Shown piece by piece: positions 36,220 through 45,123 of a DNA stretch of 64,000 nucleotides (the first letter of the stretch is position 1; each line of letters starts with the position of its first letter). The notes beneath the pieces were generated by a model. That model was not told where the DNA came from and did no database searches. It saw only the letters and a program-made list of their open reading frames with translations. Made by a program: the position numbers and the translations under genes. The stretch spans positions 17,122 to 81,121 of the forward strand of contig JAOTXY010000004.1 of NCBI GenBank assembly GCA_029862125.1, given 5' to 3'. The stretch comes from Gammaproteobacteria bacterium (lineage in GTDB: Bacteria; Pseudomonadota; Gammaproteobacteria; GCA-001735895).

Positions 36220-36552
36220 ATGCTTACGATTAAGCGCAGCTGCAGTTACAAAATAATCACCCGAGCCGTGCACCTGCATGACCAGCCGCTGGTTGCGCTG
36301 TTAATGCCGGGTGCTGACGATTGCGAGCCCTGTCTTGATCAAAATCAACTACAGGCCAGTCTGGATGACAATCCCGAATCGATTATCGTTTACAATCAGC
36401 AGGCCGATGCACTTGCGCTGGTGGATAGCCTGGACCTCTCCAGCAGCCAGATTTATATCGAAATTCGGCAGGATACCAAGGGGGTACTGGGCCTACATGC
36501 GATTCGCAACCGGGGGCATCGGCCCGAGACCCTTGAATTGATCTACCAGTAA
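36220..36552 (+). CDS. Conserved-looking protein of unknown function after gatB
   Basis: 110 residues, not recognised. It has an N-terminal strand-rich part (CSYKIITRAVHLHDQPLVALLM), an acidic middle with CEPCLDQNQ (two cysteines), and a C-terminal strand ELIYQ. No signal peptide or membrane span. It starts only six bases after gatB, so it may be co-transcribed. No function can be proposed. Confidence 0.55.
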   Translation: MLTIKRSCSYKIITRAVHLHDQPLVALLMPGADDCEPCLDQNQLQASLDDNPESIIVYNQQADALALVDSLDLSSSQIYIEIRQDTKGVLGLHAIRNRGHRPETLELIYQ

Positions 36553-36595
36553 CCCGTTAAAAGCCCTGGTTGTTGCCCGAGGATAAGCAATCACC

Positions 36596-37342
36596 ATGTC
36601 GAAAGTACTACTCATCACCGGCGCCAGTCGCGGTATCGGCGCTGAAACAGCGCGTCTCGCCGCGGCGCATGGCTATTCGCTGTGCCTCAACTACTTACAC
36701 AATGAAGCCGCCGCCAACGAATTACTCGAAGCGCTCACTGCCGGCGGGCACCAGGCGATCATGTTTCAGGCTGATGTCGGCATCGAGTCGGAAGTGGAAG
36801 CCATGTTTCGCGCCATTGATCGCGATTTAGGGCGTCTCGACGGTTTGGTCAATAATGCGGGTATCCTGGAGCCGCAAAGCGACCTCGTCGATATGTCGCC
36901 GGAGCGCTGGCAACGTATTCTCGAGACCAATGTTATCGGCAGTTTTTTGTGCGCGCGCGAAGCGATCAAGCGCATGTCGACCCGGCATGGTGGCAAGGGC
37001 GGATCTATCGTCAATCTATCCTCACGCGCGGCCGACCTTGGTGCTGCCCACGAGTATGTCGACTATGCCGCCGCCAAGGGGGCCATCGACGCGATGACAA
37101 TCGGGCTCGCCAAAGAAGTAGGCGACCAGGGTATTCGCGTCAACGCGGTAAAACCCGGATTAATCTATACCGACATCCACGCGGATGGCGGTGAGGCAGG
37201 GCGTGTCGACCGCCTCAAATCAGGAGTGCCGATGCAACGTGGCGGATCCCCAGCCGAAGTGGCCGAAGCGATACTGTGGCTGTTGTCAGACGCATCGGGT
37301 TATACCTCGGGTAGCTTTATCGACGTATCAGGTGGTCGCTAG
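36596..37342 (+). CDS. Short-chain dehydrogenase/reductase
   Basis: 248 residues of a classical SDR. NAD(P) binding loop TGASRGIGAETA near residue 8, NNAGIL, active-site Ser in IVNLSSRAAD and the YxxxK pair in YVDYAAAKGA are all present. RVNAVKPGLIYTDIH and the C-terminal SGSFIDVSGGR complete the fold. The substrate is unknown; it resembles FabG but its context is not fatty-acid synthesis. It ends three bases before the exonuclease fusion gene. Confidence 0.9.
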   Translation: MSKVLLITGASRGIGAETARLAAAHGYSLCLNYLHNEAAANELLEALTAGGHQAIMFQADVGIESEVEAMFRAIDRDLGRLDGLVNNAGILEPQSDLVDMSPERWQRILETNVIGSFLCAREAIKRMSTRHGGKGGSIVNLSSRAADLGAAHEYVDYAAAKGAIDAMTIGLAKEVGDQGIRVNAVKPGLIYTDIHADGGEAGRVDRLKSGVPMQRGGSPAEVAEAILWLLSDASGYTSGSFIDVSGGR

Positions 37343-37345
37343 GGC

Positions 37346-39448
37346 ATGGCGATACAGCACAACCCGGCCTCGATACCATTATTGTCACTCAATGCGATCG
37401 CCTTCGACAGCGAGACCACCGGCCTCGATACCAGTATCGCGCGCATGATTCAACTCGGTGCCGTACGCATCGTGCATGGCCACGTGGATGAAGCGCAAAA
37501 TTTCCAGCAATTAATCAATCCCGGGATACCCATTCCACCGGAAAGCCAGGCCATTCACGGCCTCAGTGATGCCGATGTCGCTGCAGCCGCGAGCTTCGGC
37601 GAAGTCGTCAACGCGTTTGACGACTGGCGCCAGGATTCGGTTCTGATCGGTTATGCCACCGGTTTCGATCTTGCGATGCTGAAACGGGAAAAGGAAATCG
37701 CCGGCCTCGAGTGGTCGGCGCCACGCTGCCTGGACGTGCGTTACCTGGTGAACCTGCTGTCCCCTAACCTGCCCGATTTTTCACTCGATACCATTGCCGG
37801 CTGGATCGGGGTCGAAACACACGATCGCCACAGCGCACTGGGTGACGCTATTGCAACGGCCGAAATATTTGTAGCCCTGATTCCACGACTGCGGGAGCGC
37901 GGTATTCGTACACTGGCCGAAGTTGAGAGGGCCTGTGAACGCTTCAGCGAGACCAGCACCCGGGAAGCACAAATCGGCTGGCTCGATGTTCACCAGGCCA
38001 AAAGCATGCGCACTGCCCTGGCTCGCATCGACAGCTTTCCCTACCGGCATCGCTTGCGCGACCTGATGAACAGCCCCCCGTTATTCGTCGACCCCAGCAT
38101 CAGTTTGCGTGACGCCCTGGCTACTTTAATCGACCACGAGGTCAGCTCGCTGTACGTGCAACCCGCAGTAGCGGGCGGCAAGGCGGGCATCGTCACCGAG
38201 CGGGATCTGTTGCGCAAGTTTCGCGAAATGGGTGATGCTGCATTCAATCTAGCGGTTGGCGATATCGCGGTCTATCCACTGGCCAGCCTTTCTGCCGATG
38301 CATTTGTCTATCGCGCGATCGCCCGCATGAAACGCATGCATGTGCGTCACCTGGGTGTGCACGATAACCATGGCGAAATTATCGGTGCGTTATCGGCACG
38401 CGACCTGCTGCGCCAGCGCGCCGATGACGCGGTCCTGCTGGGTGATGATATCGATGCTGCCGAAAATGCCGGGCAGATGTCTGCGGTATGGGGCAATATC
38501 GTACTGCTAACTAAAAGCCTGGTAGCCGAAGAAGTCGACGTGCGGGACGTGGCCGCGGTGATCTCGCGTGAACTCTGCGCACTGACGCGCCAGGCCTGTA
38601 TCCTGGCCGAGCGGGAAATGCAGGGCCCACCCCCCTGCCCCTACGCCATGCTGGTGCTTGGCTCAGGTGGTCGCGGTGAGAGTTTGCTGGCGATGGACCA
38701 GGACAATGCCATCGTGTTCGCCGAGGGTGAACCTGGAGGGCCTGAAGACCAGTGGTTCGCCGAACTAGGCAACAAGGTAGCAGACATGCTCGATGTGGCG
38801 GGCGTACCCTACTGCCAGGGAAAGGTTATGGCCAGCAATCCGGACTGGCGGCTATCACTCGCAGGTTGGCGGGAGATGCTGAAGACCTGGATTCGGCGGC
38901 AATCACCAGAGGACATTCTTAAATGCGACATTTTTTTCGATGCCGTGGGAGTGCATGGTGATATCAAGCTTGCCAACGCAACTCTCGACTATGCATTTAA
39001 AAAAGGCCGTAAGTCGAAACAGTTTATGAAGCTGATGTCGATCAACGCCTGTAAGAATTCGCCACCACTAGGGTTGTTTGGTCGTTTCAAACTCGACAAC
39101 GGACGCATGGATTTAAAGATGGGCGGTATCATGCCCCTGTTTTCGACCGCGCGCGTACTTGCGATTAAACACGGCATCCGGGCTCACTCAACACCAGCAC
39201 GCTTTACCGCGCTAATTCGCGAGATTGGCAAGATGCAAACCACCCTGGAAAACCTGCGCGAAGCACACCGTATAATCTTCCATACCATCCTCGAGCAGCA
39301 ACTGCTCGACCTGGAAGTGGGCATCTCCCTGTCAAACCGGGTTGCGCCTGGCAGCCTCAGTTCCGCGTCACGCGATCAACTGGACTGGGCCCTGAAACAG
39401 GTACCGAATGTTTCCAACCTTTTAGGTGATCCGCTAACCCGGGGGTAA
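37346..39448 (+). CDS. Fusion of DnaQ-like 3'-5' exonuclease, CBS pair and DUF294 nucleotidyltransferase
   Basis: 700 residues with three parts. Residues about 15-180 are a DEDDh exonuclease: FDSETTGLD (Asp21, Glu23), GYATGFDLAML (Asp108), and HDRHSALGDA (His162, Asp167). Residues about 235-360 form two CBS motifs (SISLRDALATLIDHEVSSLYV, ITERDLLR-like, SARDLLRQ). Residues about 430-540 are a GlnD/DUF294 nucleotidyltransferase: LGSGGRGESLLAMDQDNAIVF with the metal-binding Asp451 and Asp453. The rest matches DUF294 C-terminal. The common DUF294 protein has a cNMP-binding domain in place of the exonuclease. Substrate and ligand unknown. It converges on the EamA gene, overlapping by 15 bases. Confidence 0.88.
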   Translation: MAIQHNPASIPLLSLNAIAFDSETTGLDTSIARMIQLGAVRIVHGHVDEAQNFQQLINPGIPIPPESQAIHGLSDADVAAAASFGEVVNAFDDWRQDSVLIGYATGFDLAMLKREKEIAGLEWSAPRCLDVRYLVNLLSPNLPDFSLDTIAGWIGVETHDRHSALGDAIATAEIFVALIPRLRERGIRTLAEVERACERFSETSTREAQIGWLDVHQAKSMRTALARIDSFPYRHRLRDLMNSPPLFVDPSISLRDALATLIDHEVSSLYVQPAVAGGKAGIVTERDLLRKFREMGDAAFNLAVGDIAVYPLASLSADAFVYRAIARMKRMHVRHLGVHDNHGEIIGALSARDLLRQRADDAVLLGDDIDAAENAGQMSAVWGNIVLLTKSLVAEEVDVRDVAAVISRELCALTRQACILAEREMQGPPPCPYAMLVLGSGGRGESLLAMDQDNAIVFAEGEPGGPEDQWFAELGNKVADMLDVAGVPYCQGKVMASNPDWRLSLAGWREMLKTWIRRQSPEDILKCDIFFDAVGVHGDIKLANATLDYAFKKGRKSKQFMKLMSINACKNSPPLGLFGRFKLDNGRMDLKMGGIMPLFSTARVLAIKHGIRAHSTPARFTALIREIGKMQTTLENLREAHRIIFHTILEQQLLDLEVGISLSNRVAPGSLSSASRDQLDWALKQVPNVSNLLGDPLTRG

Positions 39449-40333
39449 GGCTATTTTTTTGCTCTTGCTGAGAACAACATAGTTACCCAGCAGCACCAGC
39501 GTAAAACCGAATATGGCCTGCAGGGTCCACTGGTAGCTCTCGAACAAGGTAGACAGACCGAGGGCAATTACCGGAAATAAAACCGCGGCATAAGCCGCCT
39601 TGTCGGCGCCGATACGCCCGACCAAGGTCAGGTAAGATCCGAACGCGAGAATCGAACCGAATACTGCAAGGTAAATCAACGAGACGCTGTAACTTAAACT
39701 GGGGTCATAGTTGAAGGAGGCCCCGCTGATAACCGCATAAACCATCATGATCAAGGTGCCGTAAGCCATCCCCCAGGCATTGGTTTGCACCACCGGGATA
39801 CCGGATTTCTGGTTGCGCGCCGAAATAATATTACCGAGCGAAGCAAAGTAGGTTGCGATCAGGCACATCCATAGTCCGCTCCAGGTATCGGCCGTGTTTT
39901 CAACGACGTTGACTTCAGACCAGAAAATCGCGGCGATGCCGGCAATACCGAAACATGAACCCAGGACTACGCGCGGACGGATTGTGCTGCGCATAAAAAT
40001 CGCGCCATTCATGATGTTCATCAGGATGACCGTGGAAAACAGCAGTGCAATAATGCCCGAGGTCAACAACCCGGTGGCCCAGTAAAATATGAGGTAATTG
40101 CTTGAGAACAGAAACAGTCCCTGTAATGCAATAAACCCATGCTGGCGCGCGGAGTATCTCAAGCTGCGTCCAGTCAGCAGACAAAACAACAACAAAATCA
40201 ACGCCGCCAGGCCAAACCGGTAAACCAGGGAGACCTCGGGTGCGACAATCCCAAGCTGGAACTTGATCGCGAACCAGGTTGAGCCCCAGATCAATACCGC
40301 GGCCAGGTATAAACTGGCTGAATGGGTTAACAA
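39434..40333 (-). CDS. EamA (DMT superfamily) permease in the thiamine riboswitch operon
   Basis: 299 residues with ten hydrophobic helices in two EamA halves; LAAVLIWGSTWFAIKF opens the first and SGLWMCLIATYFASLGNIISA the second (both partly quoted). DMT proteins carry diverse small metabolites. The chosen start is the TTG at 40333, with GAGG six bases before it, overlapping the kinase stop; an upstream TTG at 40372 is possible. It is the fifth gene of the ThiBPQ operon, so a thiamine-precursor or product transporter is plausible but unproven. Confidence 0.82.
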   Translation of the reverse strand: MLTHSASLYLAAVLIWGSTWFAIKFQLGIVAPEVSLVYRFGLAALILLLFCLLTGRSLRYSARQHGFIALQGLFLFSSNYLIFYWATGLLTSGIIALLFSTVILMNIMNGAIFMRSTIRPRVVLGSCFGIAGIAAIFWSEVNVVENTADTWSGLWMCLIATYFASLGNIISARNQKSGIPVVQTNAWGMAYGTLIMMVYAVISGASFNYDPSLSYSVSLIYLAVFGSILAFGSYLTLVGRIGADKAAYAAVLFPVIALGLSTLFESYQWTLQAIFGFTLVLLGNYVVLSKSKKIALPPG

Positions 40334-41136
40334 CCGGGACCTCGCGATTCCACCAGTGCGGCCATCCAGCAATCGGTTAGCAATTTAAGTAATCCCCGGT
40401 AATCAAAAAGAATTGATTCCTGCATTGGTTCGCCGCCGTCGCTATAGCGGTACAATAATCGCCGGCTTCGATTCAGGTCCAGGTTGGCGGCATTACATAT
40501 TGTCGCCAGGTCCCAGTAAGGGGATGCCATCGCGGAATATTCCCAGTCAATTAACCATAGGTTCGCGTCATCAAGTAGCAGATTTTCCAGCACCAGGTCA
40601 TTGTGCGAAGCAACGTATGGACTGTCGCGGGTTTCAAGCAAGGACAGCTGGCGCTCGGCCTGCAGCAAACGTGGTTTCAATTTTTCCTGCTCGGTTGGTT
40701 TCAACATCGCAAAATGACGCGATAGTAGCTCCTTCAGATCTACCCGACCGAGAAACGTGAGTCCGCTTCGATGCAAGCGTTGAACTGGTGTGAGTATGGT
40801 TTGCAGCATATTGTCATCATCGAAATCAATCGCCCGTAGCGCACGGCTCGAGCCGAGTGTCGGCGTCAGGGTTATCCCGGAGCCATCTCGCCAACTTACT
40901 ACCGGGGCGAAGCCAAGACTACAGGCAAGCGACTGGTTATGAGCTTCGGCCTGGCGATCGATAAGGTCATCCGTTTCAGGTTTCGGTATTCGCAATACCC
41001 AATCATCGCGGTGGTTCTGTAGCCGGAAATTGTGATTAGTGTAGCCCGCCAACGGCGTTATCTTGAAATCGCCGGGCGCAAATTCCTGCAGCAATGGAAG
41101 ACGTTGAAATACCGCTTCGAGATCGACCTGGCTCAC
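40327..41136 (-). CDS. Thiamine kinase-like phosphotransferase
   Basis: 269 residues of the choline/aminoglycoside kinase fold. ITPLAGYTNHNFRLQ and VLRIPKPE form the ATP-binding lobe; ASHNDLVLENLLLDD is the HxDxxxxN catalytic loop; LWLIDWEYSAMASPYWDLA holds the metal-binding Asp of the DFG-equivalent. The position after thiQ, in a TPP-riboswitch operon, supports thiamine kinase (ThiK, thiamine to thiamine monophosphate) over choline kinase. It overlaps thiQ and the EamA gene. Confidence 0.8.
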   Translation of the reverse strand: MSQVDLEAVFQRLPLLQEFAPGDFKITPLAGYTNHNFRLQNHRDDWVLRIPKPETDDLIDRQAEAHNQSLACSLGFAPVVSWRDGSGITLTPTLGSSRALRAIDFDDDNMLQTILTPVQRLHRSGLTFLGRVDLKELLSRHFAMLKPTEQEKLKPRLLQAERQLSLLETRDSPYVASHNDLVLENLLLDDANLWLIDWEYSAMASPYWDLATICNAANLDLNRSRRLLYRYSDGGEPMQESILFDYRGLLKLLTDCWMAALVESRGPGC

Positions 41137-41843
41137 AGCGTACCCAGGTAATTACGCACTTGCGCAAGGCGGGATTGTTCGAGTAATGTGACGGTGTCCT
41201 CTAAGGCTACGACACGCCCCTCACTAACAAAAGCGGTTCGCGCCGATGCAATTAATGCATCTCGAGGTTGATGGCTCACCAGCAAGGCGACCATTTTGTT
41301 TTCGCTTACCAGGGTTTTCACCAATCCGATCAATTCCTCGCGCAACGCCGGACCCAGTGCGGCAAAGGCCTCGTCGAGGAGCAAAATTTTTCGTTTGCGT
41401 ACCAGCGCCCGCGCCAGCGCAACCCGCTGACGTTGCCCGCCTGAAAGTTCACCCGGCTTGCGTTGCTGTAATTGATCCAGTCCGAGTCGTTCGAGGGCAG
41501 CGGTTACTTCGCTGACTTGCTGGCGCGACAGGCGTAAAGACGGATCGACACCGAGCGCCACGTTGGTAAACAGGTCGAGATGGGGAAACAGGTTATGCTG
41601 CTGAAAAACGATGGAGACCGGTCTTGAGGGCACCGCCAGCTGTTCGATGGCTACACCGTCAAGCAGGACCTCGCCCGAGTCGGGTGTCAGAAACCCGGAA
41701 ACCAGGCTCAGCAAGGTCGACTTGCCCGAACCACTGGGGCCGATCAAGCTTACTACTTCACCCGCATGAACATTGAGGTCGAAGTGCATTGTCGGGGCCG
41801 ATGTGCCGGCATAACGAAACTCCAGCTGTTTGATTTCAAGCAT
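41133..41843 (-). CDS. thiQ: Thiamine ABC transporter ATP-binding protein ThiQ
   Basis: 236 residues of an importer ATPase. Walker A GPSGSGKSTLL, the Q-loop FQQHNLFPHLDLF, signature LSGGQRQRVALARAL, Walker B ILLLDEAFAAL and the H-loop SHQPRDAL are all present. It powers the ThiP permease. Its start overlaps the end of thiP by eight bases, and its end overlaps the kinase gene by four. Confidence 0.93.
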   Translation of the reverse strand: MLEIKQLEFRYAGTSAPTMHFDLNVHAGEVVSLIGPSGSGKSTLLSLVSGFLTPDSGEVLLDGVAIEQLAVPSRPVSIVFQQHNLFPHLDLFTNVALGVDPSLRLSRQQVSEVTAALERLGLDQLQQRKPGELSGGQRQRVALARALVRKRKILLLDEAFAALGPALREELIGLVKTLVSENKMVALLVSHQPRDALIASARTAFVSEGRVVALEDTVTLLEQSRLAQVRNYLGTL

Positions 41844-43410
41844 CGGATTTACCGCCGATTCCGCGTTCGAGCAACCAGAATACAGCCAGGCAAAGCAGCA
41901 GCAAAACCAGGGCTGTTACCGTTGCATGGGGAATCAGATAGGCGCCCAACTGCTGGTAGATAACTAACGCCAGGGTTGCGGTTTCCGGGGTTCCGAACAA
42001 CGCGATGACACCCAGATCACCCATCGCCAGGGCCGCGACCAGCGCCGTCGCCAGGCCCAATGGTCGTCGCAATAATGGCCATTCCAGGTAACGAAAGCGG
42101 TTCCAGCCCTGTAAATCCAGGCTTTGGCAGAGGTCATGGTAACGGGCATGATTCTGGCGCAAAGCCGGGCCCAGGGAGCGAATTACGAAGGGCAGCCCCA
42201 TCAACGCGTTTATCGTGATCACGATCGGGTAAACCCAGTTGAAGACATCGACATGCGATGATAACAGGACGAACATGCCGGTACCGATTACCAACGGCGG
42301 CACTACGTAAACGATGGACCCGGCAAGGTCGATAAGCCTGGCCCTGTTGACCAGCCCCACCTGGGCGAGGCCGGCGCTATATTGCACCAGGAACCAGCCC
42401 GCAATGACTGATATTAGCGCGGCCGATAAACCGATGAATAGGGTCTTGGCGATTGATTGCCATAGATAAATACTGCTAATTATCTGCAGCAATGGTCCAC
42501 TCAAGGCATCGACAAGCATCGATGAAAGCGGTAACCCGACATAAATCGTGGCAGCCAGAATCAGTGCCATATCGAGCGGTTTTTGTAATCGGCCCTGGGG
42601 TCGCGAACCAGGAGAAAGGGTAATTTCAACTTCGGGCAGGCGCTGCAGTTTCAGCGTTACGCCGGCCACCAGCATGCATATCACCAACTGCAGTAACGCC
42701 AGCACCACGGCACGCGCAGGATTAAAGTCAAAGCGTAAGGACTGGTAAATCGCAACCTCGAGCGTGGTACTTTTCGGACCACCGCCCAGCGTTAGCACAA
42801 CCGCAAAACTGGTCAGACATAGCATGAATACGAGCAGCATAACGCCCGGTAATGCTTCGCGTAACGCCGGCCACTCGAGATAACGCCAGCGCTGCCAGGT
42901 ACTCATGCCAAGCTGATCTCCGAGTTGCCAGTGGTGCTCAGGGATGGACTGCCACTGCGGCAGCAGCAAGCGTACCGCCAGCGGCAAATTGAAAAAGACA
43001 TGCGCCAGCAATATGCCGTTAAGCCCGTAAAGCGATTTACCCAGTGGTATCCAGCCCCCGCTACCGTATACCGAAACCACGCCCATAACGGCAACCACCG
43101 CGGGGACCACCAGCGGCAATGCGAACAATCGCAGCAACAACCCGCGCATTGGAAAATTCATTTGAAGCGCAAACGCGCGTGCCACCAGGATAGCCGGCAA
43201 AACGCTGCAAAGTGTAGAAAGGAATGCCTGCCAGAGACTGAAAGACAGCACCCGACGAATGTAGCTGCTGTGCCAGAAGCGCAGGTCACCGGGCTCATAG
43301 CCCGGTAAGCCGCTCAGGTTCAGGAGGCCGGCGAGCGGCGCCAGTATGATCAACCCGACCAGTGCCAGTACGATGCCCGCAGGTATTGCTCGTGAATTTA
43401 ACTGCGTCAT
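41836..43410 (-). CDS. thiP: Thiamine ABC transporter permease ThiP
   Basis: 524 residues with about twelve membrane helices in two halves, each with an EAA loop (RWRYLEWPALREALPG and RFRYLEWPLLRRPLG), as in ThiP and FbpB-type fused permeases. It forms the channel for thiamine or its phosphates. Situated three bases after thiB, overlapping thiQ. Confidence 0.92.
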   Translation of the reverse strand: MTQLNSRAIPAGIVLALVGLIILAPLAGLLNLSGLPGYEPGDLRFWHSSYIRRVLSFSLWQAFLSTLCSVLPAILVARAFALQMNFPMRGLLLRLFALPLVVPAVVAVMGVVSVYGSGGWIPLGKSLYGLNGILLAHVFFNLPLAVRLLLPQWQSIPEHHWQLGDQLGMSTWQRWRYLEWPALREALPGVMLLVFMLCLTSFAVVLTLGGGPKSTTLEVAIYQSLRFDFNPARAVVLALLQLVICMLVAGVTLKLQRLPEVEITLSPGSRPQGRLQKPLDMALILAATIYVGLPLSSMLVDALSGPLLQIISSIYLWQSIAKTLFIGLSAALISVIAGWFLVQYSAGLAQVGLVNRARLIDLAGSIVYVVPPLVIGTGMFVLLSSHVDVFNWVYPIVITINALMGLPFVIRSLGPALRQNHARYHDLCQSLDLQGWNRFRYLEWPLLRRPLGLATALVAALAMGDLGVIALFGTPETATLALVIYQQLGAYLIPHATVTALVLLLLCLAVFWLLERGIGGKSDA

Positions 43411-43413
43411 CGC

Positions 43414-44421
43414 CTAGCGCGACATGACCTCGAGCCACTCGTCGATCCATGCTTTGCGCTTGCTGGCCACCCGCTTGTCATCCAATAGTAGCGCCGGGGA
43501 CGGGTCGATTAATTGCCTGAATTCCGCAGGTAGCCGTTCGCTTGCCAATACCGCCGGATACATCCAGTTGGTGGTCGGAATAATCGTTTGAAAGTCTTCG
43601 CTCAGCATAAATTTTAGAAACTCCCGCGCGAGTTTTTTTTGCTGACTGCCCTGCACCAGTCCGGCAACTTCGATCTGCTGGTAATGACCTTCGCTAAAGC
43701 GCGCCGCTGAAAAGCGTGAATCTTTTTCGGCAATGATGTGATACGCGGGAGAAGTGGTATAGCTCAGTACCATGTCGGCCTCGCCCTTCAGAAATAAACC
43801 ATAGGCCTCGCTCCAGCCCTTGCTAACCGTGACGATACGCGGCGACAACCTGGCCCAGGCCTTATCGGCTTCGTCGCCATAAATTTTCTTGATCCAGAGC
43901 AGTAATCCCAGTCCCGGGGTAGAGGTTCTCGGGTCCTGCACCAGGATGCTGGGGCCCTGCTCATCTTCGACCAGCTGGCGCAGGCTCGTGGGCGGATTGG
44001 TTAGCCGCTCCCGGTTGTAGACAAAGGCAAAATAGCCGTAATCATAGGGTAAAAATAAATCATCCTGCCAGGGGTCCGGTAGCGACGAGTTCTCGAGCAC
44101 CATGCCGTGGGTATCAAAAAGCCCGCTGGCACCCGCCTCGGCGGTCAAACTGGTATCGAGACCGAGCAGCAGATCCGCCCGGGTGTTGTTACCTTCGAGC
44201 TTTAGCCGATTGAGCATCGAGACTCCATCCTCCAGACCGACAAGATCGAGCGTGCAGTTGCATCGTGCTTCGAATGCCGCCTTGACCTGGGGGCCCGGAC
44301 CCCATTCACTGGTAAACGAGTCGTAGGTATATACGACCAGGGTAGGCGTCGCTGCCTGTACCGCGAAAGACATCGACAGCAGCAACAGGCCAGCGCCGAA
44401 GCATCGTGAATTCAAACACAT
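43414..44421 (-). CDS. thiB: Thiamine-binding periplasmic protein ThiB
   Basis: 335 residues from the ATG at 44421, chosen because GGAG lies six bases upstream; an ATG at 44433 would place the GGAG inside the gene. A signal peptide ends at FAVQA. The mature protein has LVVYTYDSFTSEWGPGP, the DLLLGLDTSL loop, and TNWMYPAVL near its end, all typical of ThiB, which binds thiamine, TMP and TPP for import. First gene after the TPP riboswitch. Confidence 0.92.
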   Translation of the reverse strand: MCLNSRCFGAGLLLLSMSFAVQAATPTLVVYTYDSFTSEWGPGPQVKAAFEARCNCTLDLVGLEDGVSMLNRLKLEGNNTRADLLLGLDTSLTAEAGASGLFDTHGMVLENSSLPDPWQDDLFLPYDYGYFAFVYNRERLTNPPTSLRQLVEDEQGPSILVQDPRTSTPGLGLLLWIKKIYGDEADKAWARLSPRIVTVSKGWSEAYGLFLKGEADMVLSYTTSPAYHIIAEKDSRFSAARFSEGHYQQIEVAGLVQGSQQKKLAREFLKFMLSEDFQTIIPTTNWMYPAVLASERLPAEFRQLIDPSPALLLDDKRVASKRKAWIDEWLEVMSR

Positions 44422-44482
44422 AAAAGTCTCCATTTAGCGGGAAGTTAAAACGGAGAGGTGGGAAACAGCTTCGATCCGCTCA

Positions 44483-44566
44483 CATCCCTACGCCAGTATT
44501 AACTGGATCAGGTTCATCGAGTTGGTGTCCTAGCAACACCTCTCAGCTCACTTGAGCACCCCGTCG
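44483..44566 (-). promoter_or_regulatory. TPP riboswitch (thi box)
   Basis: On the minus strand the conserved core is clear: GGGGTGC at 44556-44562, CTGAGA at 44541-44546, a P3 stem GGTGT/ACACC at 44524-44540, GAACCTGATCC at 44505-44515, and GGCGTAGGGAT at 44484-44494. This matches the thiamine-pyrophosphate riboswitch. It precedes thiB by about 60 bases, in which CACCTCTCC could pair with the thiB GGAG; that would suggest translational control by sequestration. Confidence 0.95.
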
Positions 44567-44590
44567 AGGAAGGACGACTATATTATTAGT

Positions 44591-44619
44591 GCCATGCCCG
44601 CGCAAGCGGGAATAATGGC
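44591..44619. repeat. GCAA-loop hairpin between the GNAT gene and the riboswitch
   Basis: Inner stem CCCGC (44597-44601) / GCGGG (44606-44610) with loop GCAA, flanked by an outer GCCAT (44591-44595) / ATGGC (44615-44619) pair. No T-run follows on either strand, so it is more a palindromic repeat than a clear terminator. Confidence 0.5.
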
Positions 44620-44642
44620 TGGCTGAAATGGTGCCAGCTGTA

Positions 44643-45110
44643 CTATTTTTTATATTCGAGGCCTGGCTTGAGTTCCTCGAAGATTTTGTACGCGGTTTCC
44701 GTCATGCCCAAGGATGCGTAGGTTTTTTGCGCAGCGGTATTCCAATGCTCGACATAGAGGCGAAACCCACAGACGGAAGATTCCTGTTCGGCGAGCTCCT
44801 TGACGCGCTCGTAAAGCTCCCGGTATAGGCCCTGCCGCCGATATTCGGGGCGTACGTATACGCTCTGAACCCACCAGAACATACCATTGCGCCAGTCGCT
44901 CCATTCGGTAGTCACCATCAACGAAGCCTGGATTCCATTGTCAAGCTCGACTACCAGGTAAAATCCCAATTGCGAGTTCTCGATCATGGCCTTGACACCG
45001 GCGCCGATTACCTCGGGGATTAACTCCACCCCTTCGGTTTCACGCGCCATGTTGATATTGAATTCGGTGAGTTCAGCAGCGTCCTGTGACAGTGCTGTGC
45101 GTATAATCAT
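44643..45110 (-). CDS. GNAT family N-acetyltransferase
   Basis: 155 residues from the ATG at 45110, where GGGGAA precedes it; a longer frame reaches 45191 but its extension is basic and overlaps the neighbouring gene. Motif A is VYVRPEYRRQGLYREL with the R-x-x-G loop, and motif B VEHWNTAAQKTYASLGMTE. An N-acetyltransferase of unknown substrate. Confidence 0.85.
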   Translation of the reverse strand: MIIRTALSQDAAELTEFNINMARETEGVELIPEVIGAGVKAMIENSQLGFYLVVELDNGIQASLMVTTEWSDWRNGMFWWVQSVYVRPEYRRQGLYRELYERVKELAEQESSVCGFRLYVEHWNTAAQKTYASLGMTETAYKIFEELKPGLEYKK

Positions 45111-45123
45111 GGTATTTCCCCTG

